Assembly: GCF_008373755.1 (NCBI RefSeq)
Contig: NZ_VUJV01000003.1
Span: 310,001-374,000 of the forward strand
Source: Nocardioides humilatus
Lineage (GTDB): Bacteria > Actinomycetota > Actinomycetes > Propionibacteriales > Nocardioidaceae
DNA length: 64,000 nucleotides
Direction: 5' to 3'
This document shows, in pieces, positions 41,361-51,613 of this stretch. Numbering within the stretch: position 1 is the first letter of the stretch; each line of letters starts with the position of its first letter. Both the position numbers and the translations under genes were made by a program. The notes beneath the pieces were generated by a model. It saw only the letters and a program-made list of their open reading frames with translations. It was not told the origin of the DNA and did not search any database.

Positions 41361-42694
41361 CCGGGGGGCTGCTCGAGGCGCACGGCATCGGAGGTCAGGC
41401 CGACCTCCCGATCTCGCTGAGCCTGGCGATCTCCGGTGCTGTCGCGGCGCTGGTCGTGTCGTTCACCGTGCTGGTCGTCGCGTGGCGCACGCCGCGCTAC
41501 GCCACGGGTCTCGAGCCCGTGGTCGACGCCGAGAGTGAGGACGCAGACACGCGGCTAGCCGGGGCGTCGTACGCACTCGTGGCGCTGCGCCTGATCGGTC
41601 TGATCGGCTTCGCCTACACGGCCTTCGCGGCGGTCTTCGGCGAGAACCAGCTGACCAACCCGTTCTTCGGCGTCATCTACGTCTGGGTCTGGGTCGGCAT
41701 CGCCTTCGCCTCGATCCTGTTCGGACCGGTGTGGCGGGCGATCAGCCCGATGCGCACGATCAACGCCGGCCTCGCACGGCTCTCGGGCGGCGACCCCGAG
41801 GTCGGCATCCGCGACCTCCCCCCGTGGCTGGGCTACTGGCCGGCCGCGATCGGCCTCTACTCCTTCGTGTGGATGGAGCTGGTCAACAAGACGCCGACCG
41901 ACCTCGGCACCGTCCGCCTGTGGTGCGCGATCTACGTCGCGGTGATGCTGATCGGTGGCGCGGTCTACGGATCGCGCTTCTACGATCACGCCGACCCGTT
42001 CGAGGTCTACTCCTCGCTCGTCGGCTCGCTGTCGCCCTTCGGCCGTGACGAGGAGGGACGCCTCAAGCTGCGCAGCCCGCTGGCGGGCGTCGCGACGATC
42101 CCGTCGCGACCCGGGCTCGTCGCCGTGGTCGCCGTGCTCTTCGGCAGCACCGCCTTCGACTCGTTCCGCGAGTCGACCTGGTGGATCGGCAAGATCCAGA
42201 CCGCGTCGGTCACCGGCTACACGATCAACAACTTCGGGTTGCTCGCCTTCGTGCTCGCCGCGGGGTTGATCTTCACCGCCGGCTCGATGGCCACCGGCGT
42301 CGGCCCGGAGACCCGGCGGTCCGAGCTCCCCCGTCGCCTCGCCCACTCGATCGTGCCGATCGTGGCCGGCTACGTGGTCGCCCACTACCTCACGCTCTTC
42401 ATCGACGTCGGCACCCAGACCCTCGCGCGCGCCAGCGACCCGCTCGGCAACGGGGCCGACATCCTCGGCACGGCCGGGCTGCAGCCGAAGTACTGGTTCT
42501 CCTACCACCCGAGCGTGCTCGCCACCGTCAAGGTGTGCGCCGTCGTGATCGGCCACGTCGCCGCGGCTGTGGTGGCCCACGACCGCGCCATCGCACTGCT
42601 GCCCAAGAAGCACCAGATCACCGGTCAGCTCCCGCTGCTGGCCGCCATGGTCGCCTTCACCGCGGGCGGTCTCTACCTGCTCTTCAGCGCCTGA
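41357..42694 (+). CDS. Polytopic integral membrane protein, function unknown
   Basis: A 445-residue protein with about ten transmembrane helices. Conserved-looking features include PRYATGLEP in the first loop, histidines near the C-terminus (SYHPSVLATVKV, VVIGHVAAAVVAHDR) and a helix with VVAHYLTLFIDVG. I do not recognise a family with confidence. It starts on a GTG overlapping the stop of the cupredoxin-like lipoprotein, so the two probably form a complex or pathway at the membrane, possibly a redox or metal transport system. Its 3' end overlaps the convergent CpaE-like gene by 11 bases. Confidence 0.72.
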   Translation: MTGGLLEAHGIGGQADLPISLSLAISGAVAALVVSFTVLVVAWRTPRYATGLEPVVDAESEDADTRLAGASYALVALRLIGLIGFAYTAFAAVFGENQLTNPFFGVIYVWVWVGIAFASILFGPVWRAISPMRTINAGLARLSGGDPEVGIRDLPPWLGYWPAAIGLYSFVWMELVNKTPTDLGTVRLWCAIYVAVMLIGGAVYGSRFYDHADPFEVYSSLVGSLSPFGRDEEGRLKLRSPLAGVATIPSRPGLVAVVAVLFGSTAFDSFRESTWWIGKIQTASVTGYTINNFGLLAFVLAAGLIFTAGSMATGVGPETRRSELPRRLAHSIVPIVAGYVVAHYLTLFIDVGTQTLARASDPLGNGADILGTAGLQPKYWFSYHPSVLATVKVCAVVIGHVAAAVVAHDRAIALLPKKHQITGQLPLLAAMVAFTAGGLYLLFSA

Positions 42695-43868
42695 CCCGAC
42701 GACCCGCGACCGGTGCGCCGAGCAGGTCGGCCACCGCGCGGGTCAGCGGCGACTCCCCGGACTCCAGCAGGCTCCGACCGGCGACGAGTGCGCGGTCGAC
42801 CGCGGGTTGGTCGTCGGGCAGGAAGTGGATCCCGACGCTGCTGCCGAAGCCGACCAACATCGTGCGGACGTCGGCCTCGCGCCAGCCCAAGGAGGGCCGC
42901 ATCCGGTTGACGACGAGCCGGATGGTCGGGGTGGGGAGCAGCTCGTGGACGTCGGAGACGGCACGTGCGAGTCGCGCGAGGCCCACCGGATCTGCCGATC
43001 CGACCACGAGGATCTCATCGGCGCTCTCGAGCGCCTCCACGGTGAGGCCGTTGCGCTCGGGCCGCACTCCCTGATCGAGAGCCGGGTCGCGCTCGACGCT
43101 GAAGCCGGTGTCGACCACCACGTGGGCGCCCTGTCGGGCGCGCTCGAGGAGCGCTCGGAGGACCCCGGGGCGCACCTCGGCCCACCGATCGGGCCGCGGC
43201 AGGCCGGTGACCACCGCCAGGTGGCTGGAGATCTGGCGCTGCACGCTGGGGAACCGCTCGTCGAGCGAGCCGCCGGTCACCAGCCGAGCCGCCGCCAGCA
43301 GCCCCGATACCTCGTCGAGGATGCCGAGCTGCTGGGCCACCGCGCCGCCGTAGGGATCCGCGTCGACCAGCACCGTGGGCAGTCCCCGGCGGGCGAGCTC
43401 GGCGACGACGGCGGTTGCGGTCGTCGTACGGCCGGGGGCACCCGCCGGGCCCCACACCGCGATGACCCGACCGCTGTCGGGCTGCGGCTCCGGACTCGGC
43501 GGAACGACCGTCGGCGCGGGTGCGGCCGGCTCCCGCAGTACGACGCCGGGCAGGTCGCCGACCTGGTCGGACCTCACGATGGCGGTGATCCCGACGCGGT
43601 GGGCGTGAGCACGCGCGACCTCGTCGTCGGTAGCGACGGCGACGATCCGCACCCCGTAATGACCGAGCTGGTCGACCACGGCGGCGTCGAGCCCCGCGAG
43701 CTCGGCGCCGAGGACGGCGACCTGGGCTTGGCCGGCGCTGGCGGTCGCGAGGAGGTCGTCGACATCGACGCAGCGCTTGAGCACCACCACGCCTGGATGC
43801 CCGGCAAGCGCACCCAGCGCCGCCGCCTCCCAGGGTGCGCCGGTGGAGACGAGGAGGGTCACGATCAT
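42684..43868 (-). CDS. CpaE/TadZ-like MinD-family ATPase
   Basis: A 394-residue cytoplasmic protein. Residues 1-115 look like a receiver-like domain without the usual phosphoacceptor. A proline-rich linker follows, and residues from about 135 form a MinD/ParA-type ATPase. The P-loop is unusual (GPAGAPGRTTT): arginine replaces the Walker A lysine, a variant I associate with actinobacterial TadZ-like proteins. It would localise a Flp/Tad pilus or secretion machine to a pole. It starts 10 bases downstream of the SAF gene. No tadA, tadB, tadC, tadE or pilin genes follow; the next gene is convergent. Confidence 0.82.
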   Translation of the reverse strand: MIVTLLVSTGAPWEAAALGALAGHPGVVVLKRCVDVDDLLATASAGQAQVAVLGAELAGLDAAVVDQLGHYGVRIVAVATDDEVARAHAHRVGITAIVRSDQVGDLPGVVLREPAAPAPTVVPPSPEPQPDSGRVIAVWGPAGAPGRTTTATAVVAELARRGLPTVLVDADPYGGAVAQQLGILDEVSGLLAAARLVTGGSLDERFPSVQRQISSHLAVVTGLPRPDRWAEVRPGVLRALLERARQGAHVVVDTGFSVERDPALDQGVRPERNGLTVEALESADEILVVGSADPVGLARLARAVSDVHELLPTPTIRLVVNRMRPSLGWREADVRTMLVGFGSSVGIHFLPDDQPAVDRALVAGRSLLESGESPLTRAVADLLGAPVAGRRVRR

Positions 43869-43878
43869 CGTCGCGTCC

Positions 43879-44535
43879 TCAGGAGCGCTGCACGACGCGG
43901 ACGACGGGGTCGTCGAGGCCGTCGAGGACGGACAGGAAGCCGGCCACCGCATCGTCTTCGACGGCGAGCACCAGCTGCCGGGTGCCGGTGAGGGCGAAGC
44001 TGTCGGCCACCGGCGGCGCTGCGACGACCGTGACCGCCGCGAGGACGGGACCCGCGACATCGCCCCCGCGTAAGGGCCTACCGACGTAGACGTCGACCAC
44101 CGAACCCGGCGCCACGTCGGGCGGCACCTTCGCGGGCTCGATGTCGACCGGCACCTGGACCGTCGTGGCATCGGACCGGCTCCCGATCGCCGCACGCGGC
44201 AGGAGCTCGCCCGCGCCCACGCCGCGGGCCAGCACGATCCCCGTGGCCAGCGGGCGGTCCGCTGCGACATAGCGATCGAGATCCGCATCGCCGGTGAACC
44301 TGACCCGTACGGCGACCACGTCGTCACCCCCGAGCTGCGAGCCGGCACCGTGATCATCGATGACCGCCCACACCGAGACGGTGTCGTCGGCGGCCGACAT
44401 CACGCGCGCGCCGAGGACGACCGAACCGGCCACGATGAGCAAGCCGATCCACAACCGCGGGTCACGCCATCCCGCCCTGACCGCGCGCGTGGCGGCAGGG
44501 GTTGCTGGCGTGCCCGGTTTCCCGAGACTGGACAC
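43879..44535 (-). CDS. SAF-domain protein (CpaB/RcpC-like, Flp pilus assembly)
   Basis: A 218-residue protein. A short basic N-terminus is followed by one transmembrane helix (LWIGLLIVAGSVVLGARV). A SAF domain lies at about 65-130, with the typical DLDRYVAADRPLATGIVLARGVGAGELL pattern spread across its strands, and a second beta-rich part follows. CpaB/RcpC proteins line the outer periplasmic side of Tad machines; in Gram-positives their role is less clear. GTG codons at 44535 and 44541 are both possible starts and neither has a good Shine-Dalgarno sequence. It is paired with the CpaE-like gene downstream. Confidence 0.78.
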   Translation of the reverse strand: MSSLGKPGTPATPAATRAVRAGWRDPRLWIGLLIVAGSVVLGARVMSAADDTVSVWAVIDDHGAGSQLGGDDVVAVRVRFTGDADLDRYVAADRPLATGIVLARGVGAGELLPRAAIGSRSDATTVQVPVDIEPAKVPPDVAPGSVVDVYVGRPLRGGDVAGPVLAAVTVVAAPPVADSFALTGTRQLVLAVEDDAVAGFLSVLDGLDDPVVRVVQRS

Positions 44536-44663
44536 GCGCACATGATGCCGGGGTTCCACCACCCCGTCACCTCGTCGTCCACAGCACCCCGCCCACCGCG
44601 CCCGTCCACAGCACCTCGGGTCGGTGCTTCGATCCGGTGCCGACGGGTGCGACGATGGGCGCC

Positions 44664-44900
44664 ATGGCCGCGACCCCGCGCTTCCTCACGCTCACCGACG
44701 TCGCCGAGGTGCTCAACACCTCGAGCGCGCAGGTCTACGCGATGGTGCGCCGCGGCGAGCTCCCCGCCATCAAGATCGGCGGCCGCGGCCAGTGGCGCGT
44801 CGAAGCCGATCGGCTCGAGGACTACATCGCGGGTCAGTACAAGGCGACCCAGGAGTACGTCGAAACCCACCCCTTCGTCGACTCCGACCTCTCGGACTAG
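44664..44900 (+). CDS. Excisionase-family helix-turn-helix DNA-binding protein
   Basis: A 78-residue protein made of one MerR/excisionase-type winged HTH (TLTDVAEVLNTSSAQVYAMV, then the RRGELPAIKIGGRGQWR wing) and a short C-terminal tail. Such proteins bind a single short site and act as small regulators rather than true excisionases in Actinobacteria. The ATG at 44664 gives the standard N-terminus (MAATPRFLTL); another ATG three codons earlier also works. It is divergent from the SAF gene, which is its usual neighbour in Tad-type loci. Confidence 0.85.
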   Translation: MAATPRFLTLTDVAEVLNTSSAQVYAMVRRGELPAIKIGGRGQWRVEADRLEDYIAGQYKATQEYVETHPFVDSDLSD

Positions 44901-44911
44901 GCCAGACGCTC

Positions 44912-46249
<1,338 letters not shown>

Positions 46250-46310
46250 GCGACCATCATCACCGATGGCCCCAGGGCGCCCGCGGGCGCGGTCATTTGC
46301 ACGCGGTCAT

Positions 46311-46859
46311 CTAGGGAAGCCAGTGCCGCACCCAGGCCGGCACAGCGACGGCGGCCGACAAGGGCTGGGCACCGAATCCGTCGAGGGTCGCAGCGGGGTT
46401 GGTCATCCGGACCGGCGTCACGACCTGGGTCCGGTCGTTGGTCTCGTCAGTGTCGTCACTCGCCGCGGGAGTCTCGATCCTCGACGCCGGCGGCCGGTTG
46501 ACCGGCGGCGTGCCGGAGCCCAGCCCGAGCGCGAGCACCCCGACCATGGCCGCACCCAGCGCGCCGCCACCGAGCACGGCGACGCCGACGCCGCGGCGGA
46601 TGGTGCTCCCCCCATGGCTGGCCTCAGCGAGGATCCGCTCGCCCGGCGTCAGGCTGAGCAGCGAGCCCTTCAGGTCCGACGACGCCGAACCGTCGCCGCA
46701 CGACAGTCCGGCCAGGCGGGTCTTGACCCATCCCTCGCGCTCGACGAGGTCGCGGCAGGCGTGGCACGCGTAGACGTGGTTCCACGCCTCCTCGGCCTCG
46801 GCAGCCGACAGCTGTCCGTCGAGCAGTGCGCTGACGCGGGCACCGAGGTGGCCGATCAC
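46311..46859 (-). CDS. rseA: Anti-sigma factor with zinc-binding ZAS domain, RseA-like
   Basis: A 182-residue protein. The N-terminal half is a ZAS (zf-HC2) domain with H-V-Y-A-C-H-A-C (the HxxxCxxC zinc motif) at about 28-35, which would hold SigE inactive. A transmembrane helix is predicted at about 95-118, and a short extracytoplasmic tail follows (ending in VRHWLP). It starts on a GTG overlapping the sigE stop codon, so stoichiometry is linked. Release by oxidation or proteolysis would free SigE. The gene is followed by htrA. Confidence 0.9.
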   Translation of the reverse strand: MIGHLGARVSALLDGQLSAAEAEEAWNHVYACHACRDLVEREGWVKTRLAGLSCGDGSASSDLKGSLLSLTPGERILAEASHGGSTIRRGVGVAVLGGGALGAAMVGVLALGLGSGTPPVNRPPASRIETPAASDDTDETNDRTQVVTPVRMTNPAATLDGFGAQPLSAAVAVPAWVRHWLP

Positions 46860-47458
46860 GACTGCGCCAACGGGGTGACGACCGGACGGGCGCCGGTGTA
46901 GCGGGTGCGGTCGCCGGTCGGCGCCCGGTGTGCGAGCGCGGCGCGGAGCATCGCGCGGCCGCGGTGGATGCGGGATCGCACGGTGCCGAGCTTGGCGCCG
47001 AGGATCTCGGCGATCTCCTCGTAGGTGAGCCCCTCGATGTCACAGAGCACGACCGCGGCGCGGAAGTCGGGCGGCAGCGCGCTGAGCGCCGCCTCGACGT
47101 CGTCGTCGAACGTGCGGTCGACGTAGGCCAGGTCGGGGCCGGCAGCGGCGCTCGCGATCCGCGCGGCGCGCTCCTCGGAAAGTGCGTCGAAGCGGATCCG
47201 CTGCCGGCGCCTGGCCTGGTCGAGGAAGAGGTTGGTCGTGATCCGGTGCAGCCAGCCCTCGAACGTGCCGGGCTGGTAGGTGTGCAGCGAACGGAACACC
47301 CGGACGAAGACCTCCTGCGTGAGGTCCTCGGCGTCGTGGCGGTTGCCCGTCAGTCGCAGGGCAAGGCGGAAGACGCGGTCGGAGTGCTGCTCGACGATCG
47401 ACTGCCAGTCCATCGGCATGTCCATCGCCGGCTCCTCCACCGGTCGCTCCGTGCTCAT
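46856..47458 (-). CDS. sigE: ECF RNA polymerase sigma factor SigE
   Basis: A 200-residue ECF sigma factor. Region 2 (about 25-95) includes [24 protein letters not shown] with its -10 recognition helix, and region 4 (about 135-185) has [32 protein letters not shown], a canonical HTH. The ATG at 47458 is preferred over an upstream MRRR start. The arrangement with an anti-sigma gene and htrA, plus a divergent O-methyltransferase, matches the mycobacterial envelope-stress sigma factor SigE. It should direct transcription of genes for cell-surface stress, including itself. Confidence 0.92.
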   Translation of the reverse strand: MSTERPVEEPAMDMPMDWQSIVEQHSDRVFRLALRLTGNRHDAEDLTQEVFVRVFRSLHTYQPGTFEGWLHRITTNLFLDQARRRQRIRFDALSEERAARIASAAAGPDLAYVDRTFDDDVEAALSALPPDFRAAVVLCDIEGLTYEEIAEILGAKLGTVRSRIHRGRAMLRAALAHRAPTGDRTRYTGARPVVTPLAQS

Positions 47459-47664
47459 CGTTGCCGCCCTTCTCCGCACCGGGGTGCTGCCTCCCTCGTG
47501 ATCGACGACGTTAGGCCCGCGGCCTGAGGAAACCCTGTGAAAGCGTCTCCTTGTTCCTGAGGAGAGTCCCGGGACTCACCGTTGGGTCCAACGAACGGCC
47601 CGATCCGGTTGTTCCACGCTCAGATACCCGGGCACGGCTCCGCGCAACCAGGTGTGTCGACCGT

Positions 47665-47670
47665 TACGGT
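47665..47670 (+). promoter_or_regulatory. Candidate -10 element for the O-methyltransferase (leaderless)
   Basis: TACGGT ends 6 bases before the GTG at 47677, which would place transcription start exactly on the start codon. No Shine-Dalgarno sequence is present, in keeping with leaderless translation. Confidence 0.45.
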
Positions 47671-47676
47671 GACCCC

Positions 47677-48327
47677 GTGGACCCGATCAGCCCGAGCAGC
47701 TGGAGCTTCGCCGAGACCTATGTCGCCGAGGACGACGTGCTCCTCGGGGCACGCGCCCGAGCCCAGGAGGTCGGCGCGGTCGCGATCGGCTCCGGTGCCG
47801 GCGCCGCGCTGCGGTTCGTCGCCTCGGTGCTCGATGCGCGCGCCGTCGTCGAGATCGGCACAGGCGCCGGGGTCTCTGGCCTCTACCTGCTGCGCGGCAT
47901 GCGGTCCGACGGGGTCCTGACCACCGTCGACGTCGAGGCCGAGCACCAGCGGCTGGCACGCGAGTCCTTCAAGGACGACGGCATCGCCCCTCAGCGGGTG
48001 CGCACCATCGCGGGGCGGGCGCTCGACGTACTCCCCCGGCTCACCGACGGCCACTACGACATCGTGTTCGCCGACGGCGACAAGCGTGAGTACGGCGCCT
48101 ACCTGTCCGAGGCGATGCGGCTGCTGCGCCCCGGCGGCGTCGTGGCGTTCGACAACGCCCTCTGGCACGACCGGGTCGCCGACCCCTCGCAGCGCGACGA
48201 CGAGACCGTTGCCATCCGCTCGCTCGTCCACGAGGTCGCTGCGACCGACGGCCTGGTGCCCGTGCTGCTGCCGGTCGGCGACGGGCTGCTGCTCGCGAAG
48301 AAGGAGTGGGTCCCCGAGGCCGACTAG
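47677..48327 (+). CDS. SAM-dependent O-methyltransferase
   Basis: A 216-residue methyltransferase of the catechol/caffeoyl-CoA O-methyltransferase type. The SAM loop EIGTGAGVSGLYLL lies at about 60-75, followed by acidic strand VDVEAEHQRL, FADGDKREY (metal and catalytic region) and GGVVAFDNALWHDR. It methylates a small phenolic or acyl substrate that cannot be named. It is divergent from sigE across a 218-base gap, as its mycobacterial counterpart is. Its stop overlaps the convergent PucR gene by 4 bases. Confidence 0.9.
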   Translation: MDPISPSSWSFAETYVAEDDVLLGARARAQEVGAVAIGSGAGAALRFVASVLDARAVVEIGTGAGVSGLYLLRGMRSDGVLTTVDVEAEHQRLARESFKDDGIAPQRVRTIAGRALDVLPRLTDGHYDIVFADGDKREYGAYLSEAMRLLRPGGVVAFDNALWHDRVADPSQRDDETVAIRSLVHEVAATDGLVPVLLPVGDGLLLAKKEWVPEAD

Positions 48328-49580
48328 GCCCCTGACGGACCTTCCTTCACCAGAACCTCGGGCCCGAGCCACTTGCAGGCGATCAGGGCCAGCTCCAGGT
48401 CGAGCCGGTCCTCGCTCACCGGCTTGCCACGGACCTCGACCGCACGGTCGACGCGATACTTCACCGTGTTCTTGTGCAGGTGCATGCGGGCAGCCGTCGC
48501 GACGTAGCTCTCGCGGTCCTCCACGAACGCCAACAGGGTGTCGCGGAGCCGTGCCGCGCCATCGGTGTCCGCGGCGAGACCGCCGAGCGTGCGCGCGACC
48601 ATGAATCGGGTCGACCCCAGGTCCCCGGCGAGCAGCGCGGCAGCGCGGACGGTCGGGTCGACATAGGAGACCACCGGCTCGACGGAGTGACCGAGCTGCG
48701 CGACGCGGTGGGCCGCCGCCGCAGCCAGGTGGGTGGCGCGGAAGCCCGGCTCGCCGGCCTCCGCACCACCGAGCGCGACCCTGGTGCCCTTCGTGGCCGT
48801 CCGCATCACCTCGCCCACCGCGGCCAGGTCCACGACTCCGGACGGACCGACGGGCAACCAGGCCCAGGCGGTGTCGCGGTCGCGCGGCACGAAGAGCGGA
48901 TGGCCCCCTGAGCCGACCCGCTGGGCGAGGCGCGCCAGCAAGTGCTCAGACTCGCGCAGCCCGTCGTCGGATCCATCGGTCCACAGCACGAGGCCGAGGT
49001 GGTGCTGGTGCAGCCGATAGCCGAGCGTCGCCTCGGCGGTCGCCAGTTCGAGACGTTCGCCTCGCAGCAGGGTGTCGACGATCTCGCGCTGCACCGCACT
49101 GCGGTTGGCCAGCCAGCGCTCGCGCTCGGTCTGGTAGGCGCCCATCACGTCCTCGGAGACGGCGTCGACGTACTGGAACGAGGTCTCGGTGAGCAGGTGG
49201 CTGGCCTGGAGGGCGAGCGCCTGATCGGGGACCCGGCGCGAGATCTCGTCGTTGGCCCATCGCAAGATGAGCTGCTGACCGAGCCGGTAGGCGCGGAGCA
49301 GCGCGCTCGGCGGCGTGCTGCGCTGCGCGAGCCGTCGGGCGTACTCGATCGCCGCTGCCGGCGCCCGGACCTGATCGATCGGGATGTGCCCGCGGAGCAG
49401 GTGGGCGAGGTTCTCCAAGTTGGAGCCAGCACTGCCGTTGAGGAGGTCGACCAGAGCGGGGTCCTTGGGCAGCTCGGGGATCCGATCGCCGAACTCCCCG
49501 ACGAGGTAGGCGGTCAGGTCGCCGCTGCGCTCGGCCAACAAGATGCCGACGGCCTGGAGCTCGGTCTCCGCGTCCGACAC
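48324..49580 (-). CDS. PucR/CdaR family transcriptional regulator
   Basis: A 418-residue regulator. The N-terminal half is the alpha-helical sensory part. A GGDEF-like middle domain follows, and the C-terminus holds the HTH_30 DNA-binding motif (MHLHKNTVKYRVDRAVEV). PucR-type proteins usually activate purine, proline or amino-sugar genes. The GTG at 49580 is preceded by GGAGG seven bases upstream, a strong start. It is divergent from the DUF3556 and CrtI-like genes, which are the obvious targets. The 3' end overlaps the O-methyltransferase gene. Confidence 0.9.
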   Translation of the reverse strand: MSDAETELQAVGILLAERSGDLTAYLVGEFGDRIPELPKDPALVDLLNGSAGSNLENLAHLLRGHIPIDQVRAPAAAIEYARRLAQRSTPPSALLRAYRLGQQLILRWANDEISRRVPDQALALQASHLLTETSFQYVDAVSEDVMGAYQTERERWLANRSAVQREIVDTLLRGERLELATAEATLGYRLHQHHLGLVLWTDGSDDGLRESEHLLARLAQRVGSGGHPLFVPRDRDTAWAWLPVGPSGVVDLAAVGEVMRTATKGTRVALGGAEAGEPGFRATHLAAAAAHRVAQLGHSVEPVVSYVDPTVRAAALLAGDLGSTRFMVARTLGGLAADTDGAARLRDTLLAFVEDRESYVATAARMHLHKNTVKYRVDRAVEVRGKPVSEDRLDLELALIACKWLGPEVLVKEGPSGA

Positions 49581-49756
49581 AACCCCACCTCCCTGCTTTG
49601 GTACGTCGCACCATGGTCGCAGACGCGACCGTGCCTCACTGTGACACTGAGAGGCCGAATTCGACCCACCCTTTCGTGCCCTCGAACCAAGTATCGCGAC
49701 ATGCCCCGGACCTAGCATGATCGGCGTCACGCGCCGGCCCCGAAAGGACTCCTCAG

Positions 49757-51613
49757 ATGGGCTTCCTCACCCCCTCGCCCCAGCCGATGCCGCCGGCCGA
49801 TTTCCTGCGGCTTCCGCTGCAGGAGCGGATCCGGCTGCTCGCCGTCAACTGGGTCGACGACGGGTTCGGCACCCCGCGGGTGCTGCACGTCGTCTACGTC
49901 CTCAAGATGCTCGGCCTCTACTTCGCCGTCGGGCTCGCCATCACCTCCTGGACGACCGACTACGTCTCCTTCACCGATCCCGGCACCTGGTTCGACAACG
50001 TCGTCGTCTACCAGAAGCTCGCGGTGTGGCTGATGCTGCTCGAGGTGATCGGCCTGGGCGGCGCGTTCGGCCCGCTGTGCGGCCACTTCGCGCCGATGCT
50101 CGGCAACATCCGCTACTGGTTGCGCCCCGGCACGATCCGGATGGCGCCCTGGGGCAAACGCGTCCCGCTCACCGGCGGCGACGAGCGCACCGTCGTCGAC
50201 GTCCTCCTGTACGTCGCCGTGCTGGCCAGCCTCGCCTATCCCCTGCTGGCGACGGCCGAGCGGGTGACGCTGGTGCCGGCCGGCACCGGACCTCAGGAGC
50301 TCGTGCCCCCGGCGGCCTTCATCCCGATCCTCGTGACGATGCCGCTGATGGGCCTGCGCGACAAGGTCGTCTTCCTCGCGGCACGCTCCGAGCAGTACCT
50401 GCCGATCATGCTCTTCTCGGCCACGCTTGGCGCACTCGCGCTGTCCGACTCGGCGGGGGCGGACGACTTCATCAACCTGGTCGTCGCCTTCAAGATCATC
50501 ATTTGCATCGTCTGGATCGGCGCGGGTACATCCAAGATCGGCGAGCACTTCGTCAACGTCGTGCCACCCATGGTGTCCAACACCCCGGGCCAGCTGTCGT
50601 TCGTCAAGCGCCTGCACTACCGCAACGAGCCCGACGACCTCCGCCCGAGCCGCTTCGCCTGGTTCATGGCCCACGTCGGCGGCACGACGGTCGAGCTGAT
50701 CATCCCGTTCGTCCTGCTCACCACGACCAACAACACGATCGCGATGCTCGGTGCGATCGCCATGCTGATCTTCCACATCTTCATCACCTCGACCTTCCCG
50801 CTCGCCGTACCGCTGGAGTGGAACGTCTACTTCGGCTACATCGCGATCGTCTTGTGGGGCGGCTTCGGCGACGGGTTCGACGCGTCGGTCTACAACATCT
50901 GGGACTGCTCCGAGCCGCTGCTGCTGATCCCTGTCTTCGGGCTGCTGCTCTTCGGCCCGGTGCTGGGCAACCTGCGTCCGGACCTGGTGTCCTTCCTCCC
51001 CTCGATGCGGCAGTACGCCGGCAACTGGGCGTCCGCGGTCTGGGCGATGAAGCCGGGCGTCGAGGCCCGGCTCAACGAGCTGCCGGCGGTCGAGAACCAG
51101 GTCGACCAGCTGCAACGGATGCTGCCGACCCCGCTCGAGCACGACGACGCCGAGATGACCTTGCAGAAGGTCGGCGCCTGGCGCGCGATGCACAGCCAGG
51201 GCCGCGGCCTCTACTCGGTCCTCTACGAGCACCTCGACGACATCGAGTCGCGCACCCTGCGCGAGGGCGAGTTCGTCTGCAACGTCGTGCTCGGCTGGAA
51301 CTTCGGCGACGGCCACCTCCACGACGAGCGGATGGTGGCGGCGATCCAGAAGCGGCTCGGCCTGGCACCCGGCGACCTGGTCGTCGCCTACTGCGAGTCG
51401 CAGCCGACGCCGTGGCGACGCGGCCGCCCCCAGCACTACCGGGTCATCGACGCCGCCCTCGGCGTGGTGGAGCGCGGCACCTGGGACGTCCGCGACTGCG
51501 TCAAGGAGCAGCCGTGGCTCCCCAACGGGCCGATCCCGCTCGAGGTCGGATGGACGGCCACCGGCTACCGTCGCCAGAGCACCCTCACCACCGGTAAGGA
51601 CCCTGTGTCGTGA
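49757..51613 (+). CDS. DUF3556 transmembrane protein
   Basis: A 618-residue polytopic membrane protein with about ten transmembrane helices (roughly residues 45-420), matching the DUF3556 family of Actinobacteria. The first 40 residues are cytoplasmic. The central part carries RYWLRPGTIRMAPWGKRVPL and WIGAGTSKIGEHF, and the last 170 residues are soluble (QVDQLQRMLPTPLEHDD, VLGWNFGDGHLHDERM). No function is established for DUF3556. The ATG follows AAGGA by nine bases. The stop overlaps the GTG of the CrtI-like gene (GTGA), so the proteins may share a lipid or terpenoid pathway. Confidence 0.84.
   Translation: MGFLTPSPQPMPPADFLRLPLQERIRLLAVNWVDDGFGTPRVLHVVYVLKMLGLYFAVGLAITSWTTDYVSFTDPGTWFDNVVVYQKLAVWLMLLEVIGLGGAFGPLCGHFAPMLGNIRYWLRPGTIRMAPWGKRVPLTGGDERTVVDVLLYVAVLASLAYPLLATAERVTLVPAGTGPQELVPPAAFIPILVTMPLMGLRDKVVFLAARSEQYLPIMLFSATLGALALSDSAGADDFINLVVAFKIIICIVWIGAGTSKIGEHFVNVVPPMVSNTPGQLSFVKRLHYRNEPDDLRPSRFAWFMAHVGGTTVELIIPFVLLTTTNNTIAMLGAIAMLIFHIFITSTFPLAVPLEWNVYFGYIAIVLWGGFGDGFDASVYNIWDCSEPLLLIPVFGLLLFGPVLGNLRPDLVSFLPSMRQYAGNWASAVWAMKPGVEARLNELPAVENQVDQLQRMLPTPLEHDDAEMTLQKVGAWRAMHSQGRGLYSVLYEHLDDIESRTLREGEFVCNVVLGWNFGDGHLHDERMVAAIQKRLGLAPGDLVVAYCESQPTPWRRGRPQHYRVIDAALGVVERGTWDVRDCVKEQPWLPNGPIPLEVGWTATGYRRQSTLTTGKDPVS

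Noticed and set aside
47459-47676. A SigE-type autoregulatory promoter (GGAAC with a spaced GTT) upstream of sigE
   Set aside because: A GGAAC is present on the minus strand but the nearest GTT is 19 bases away, not the usual spacing, so it was not listed.
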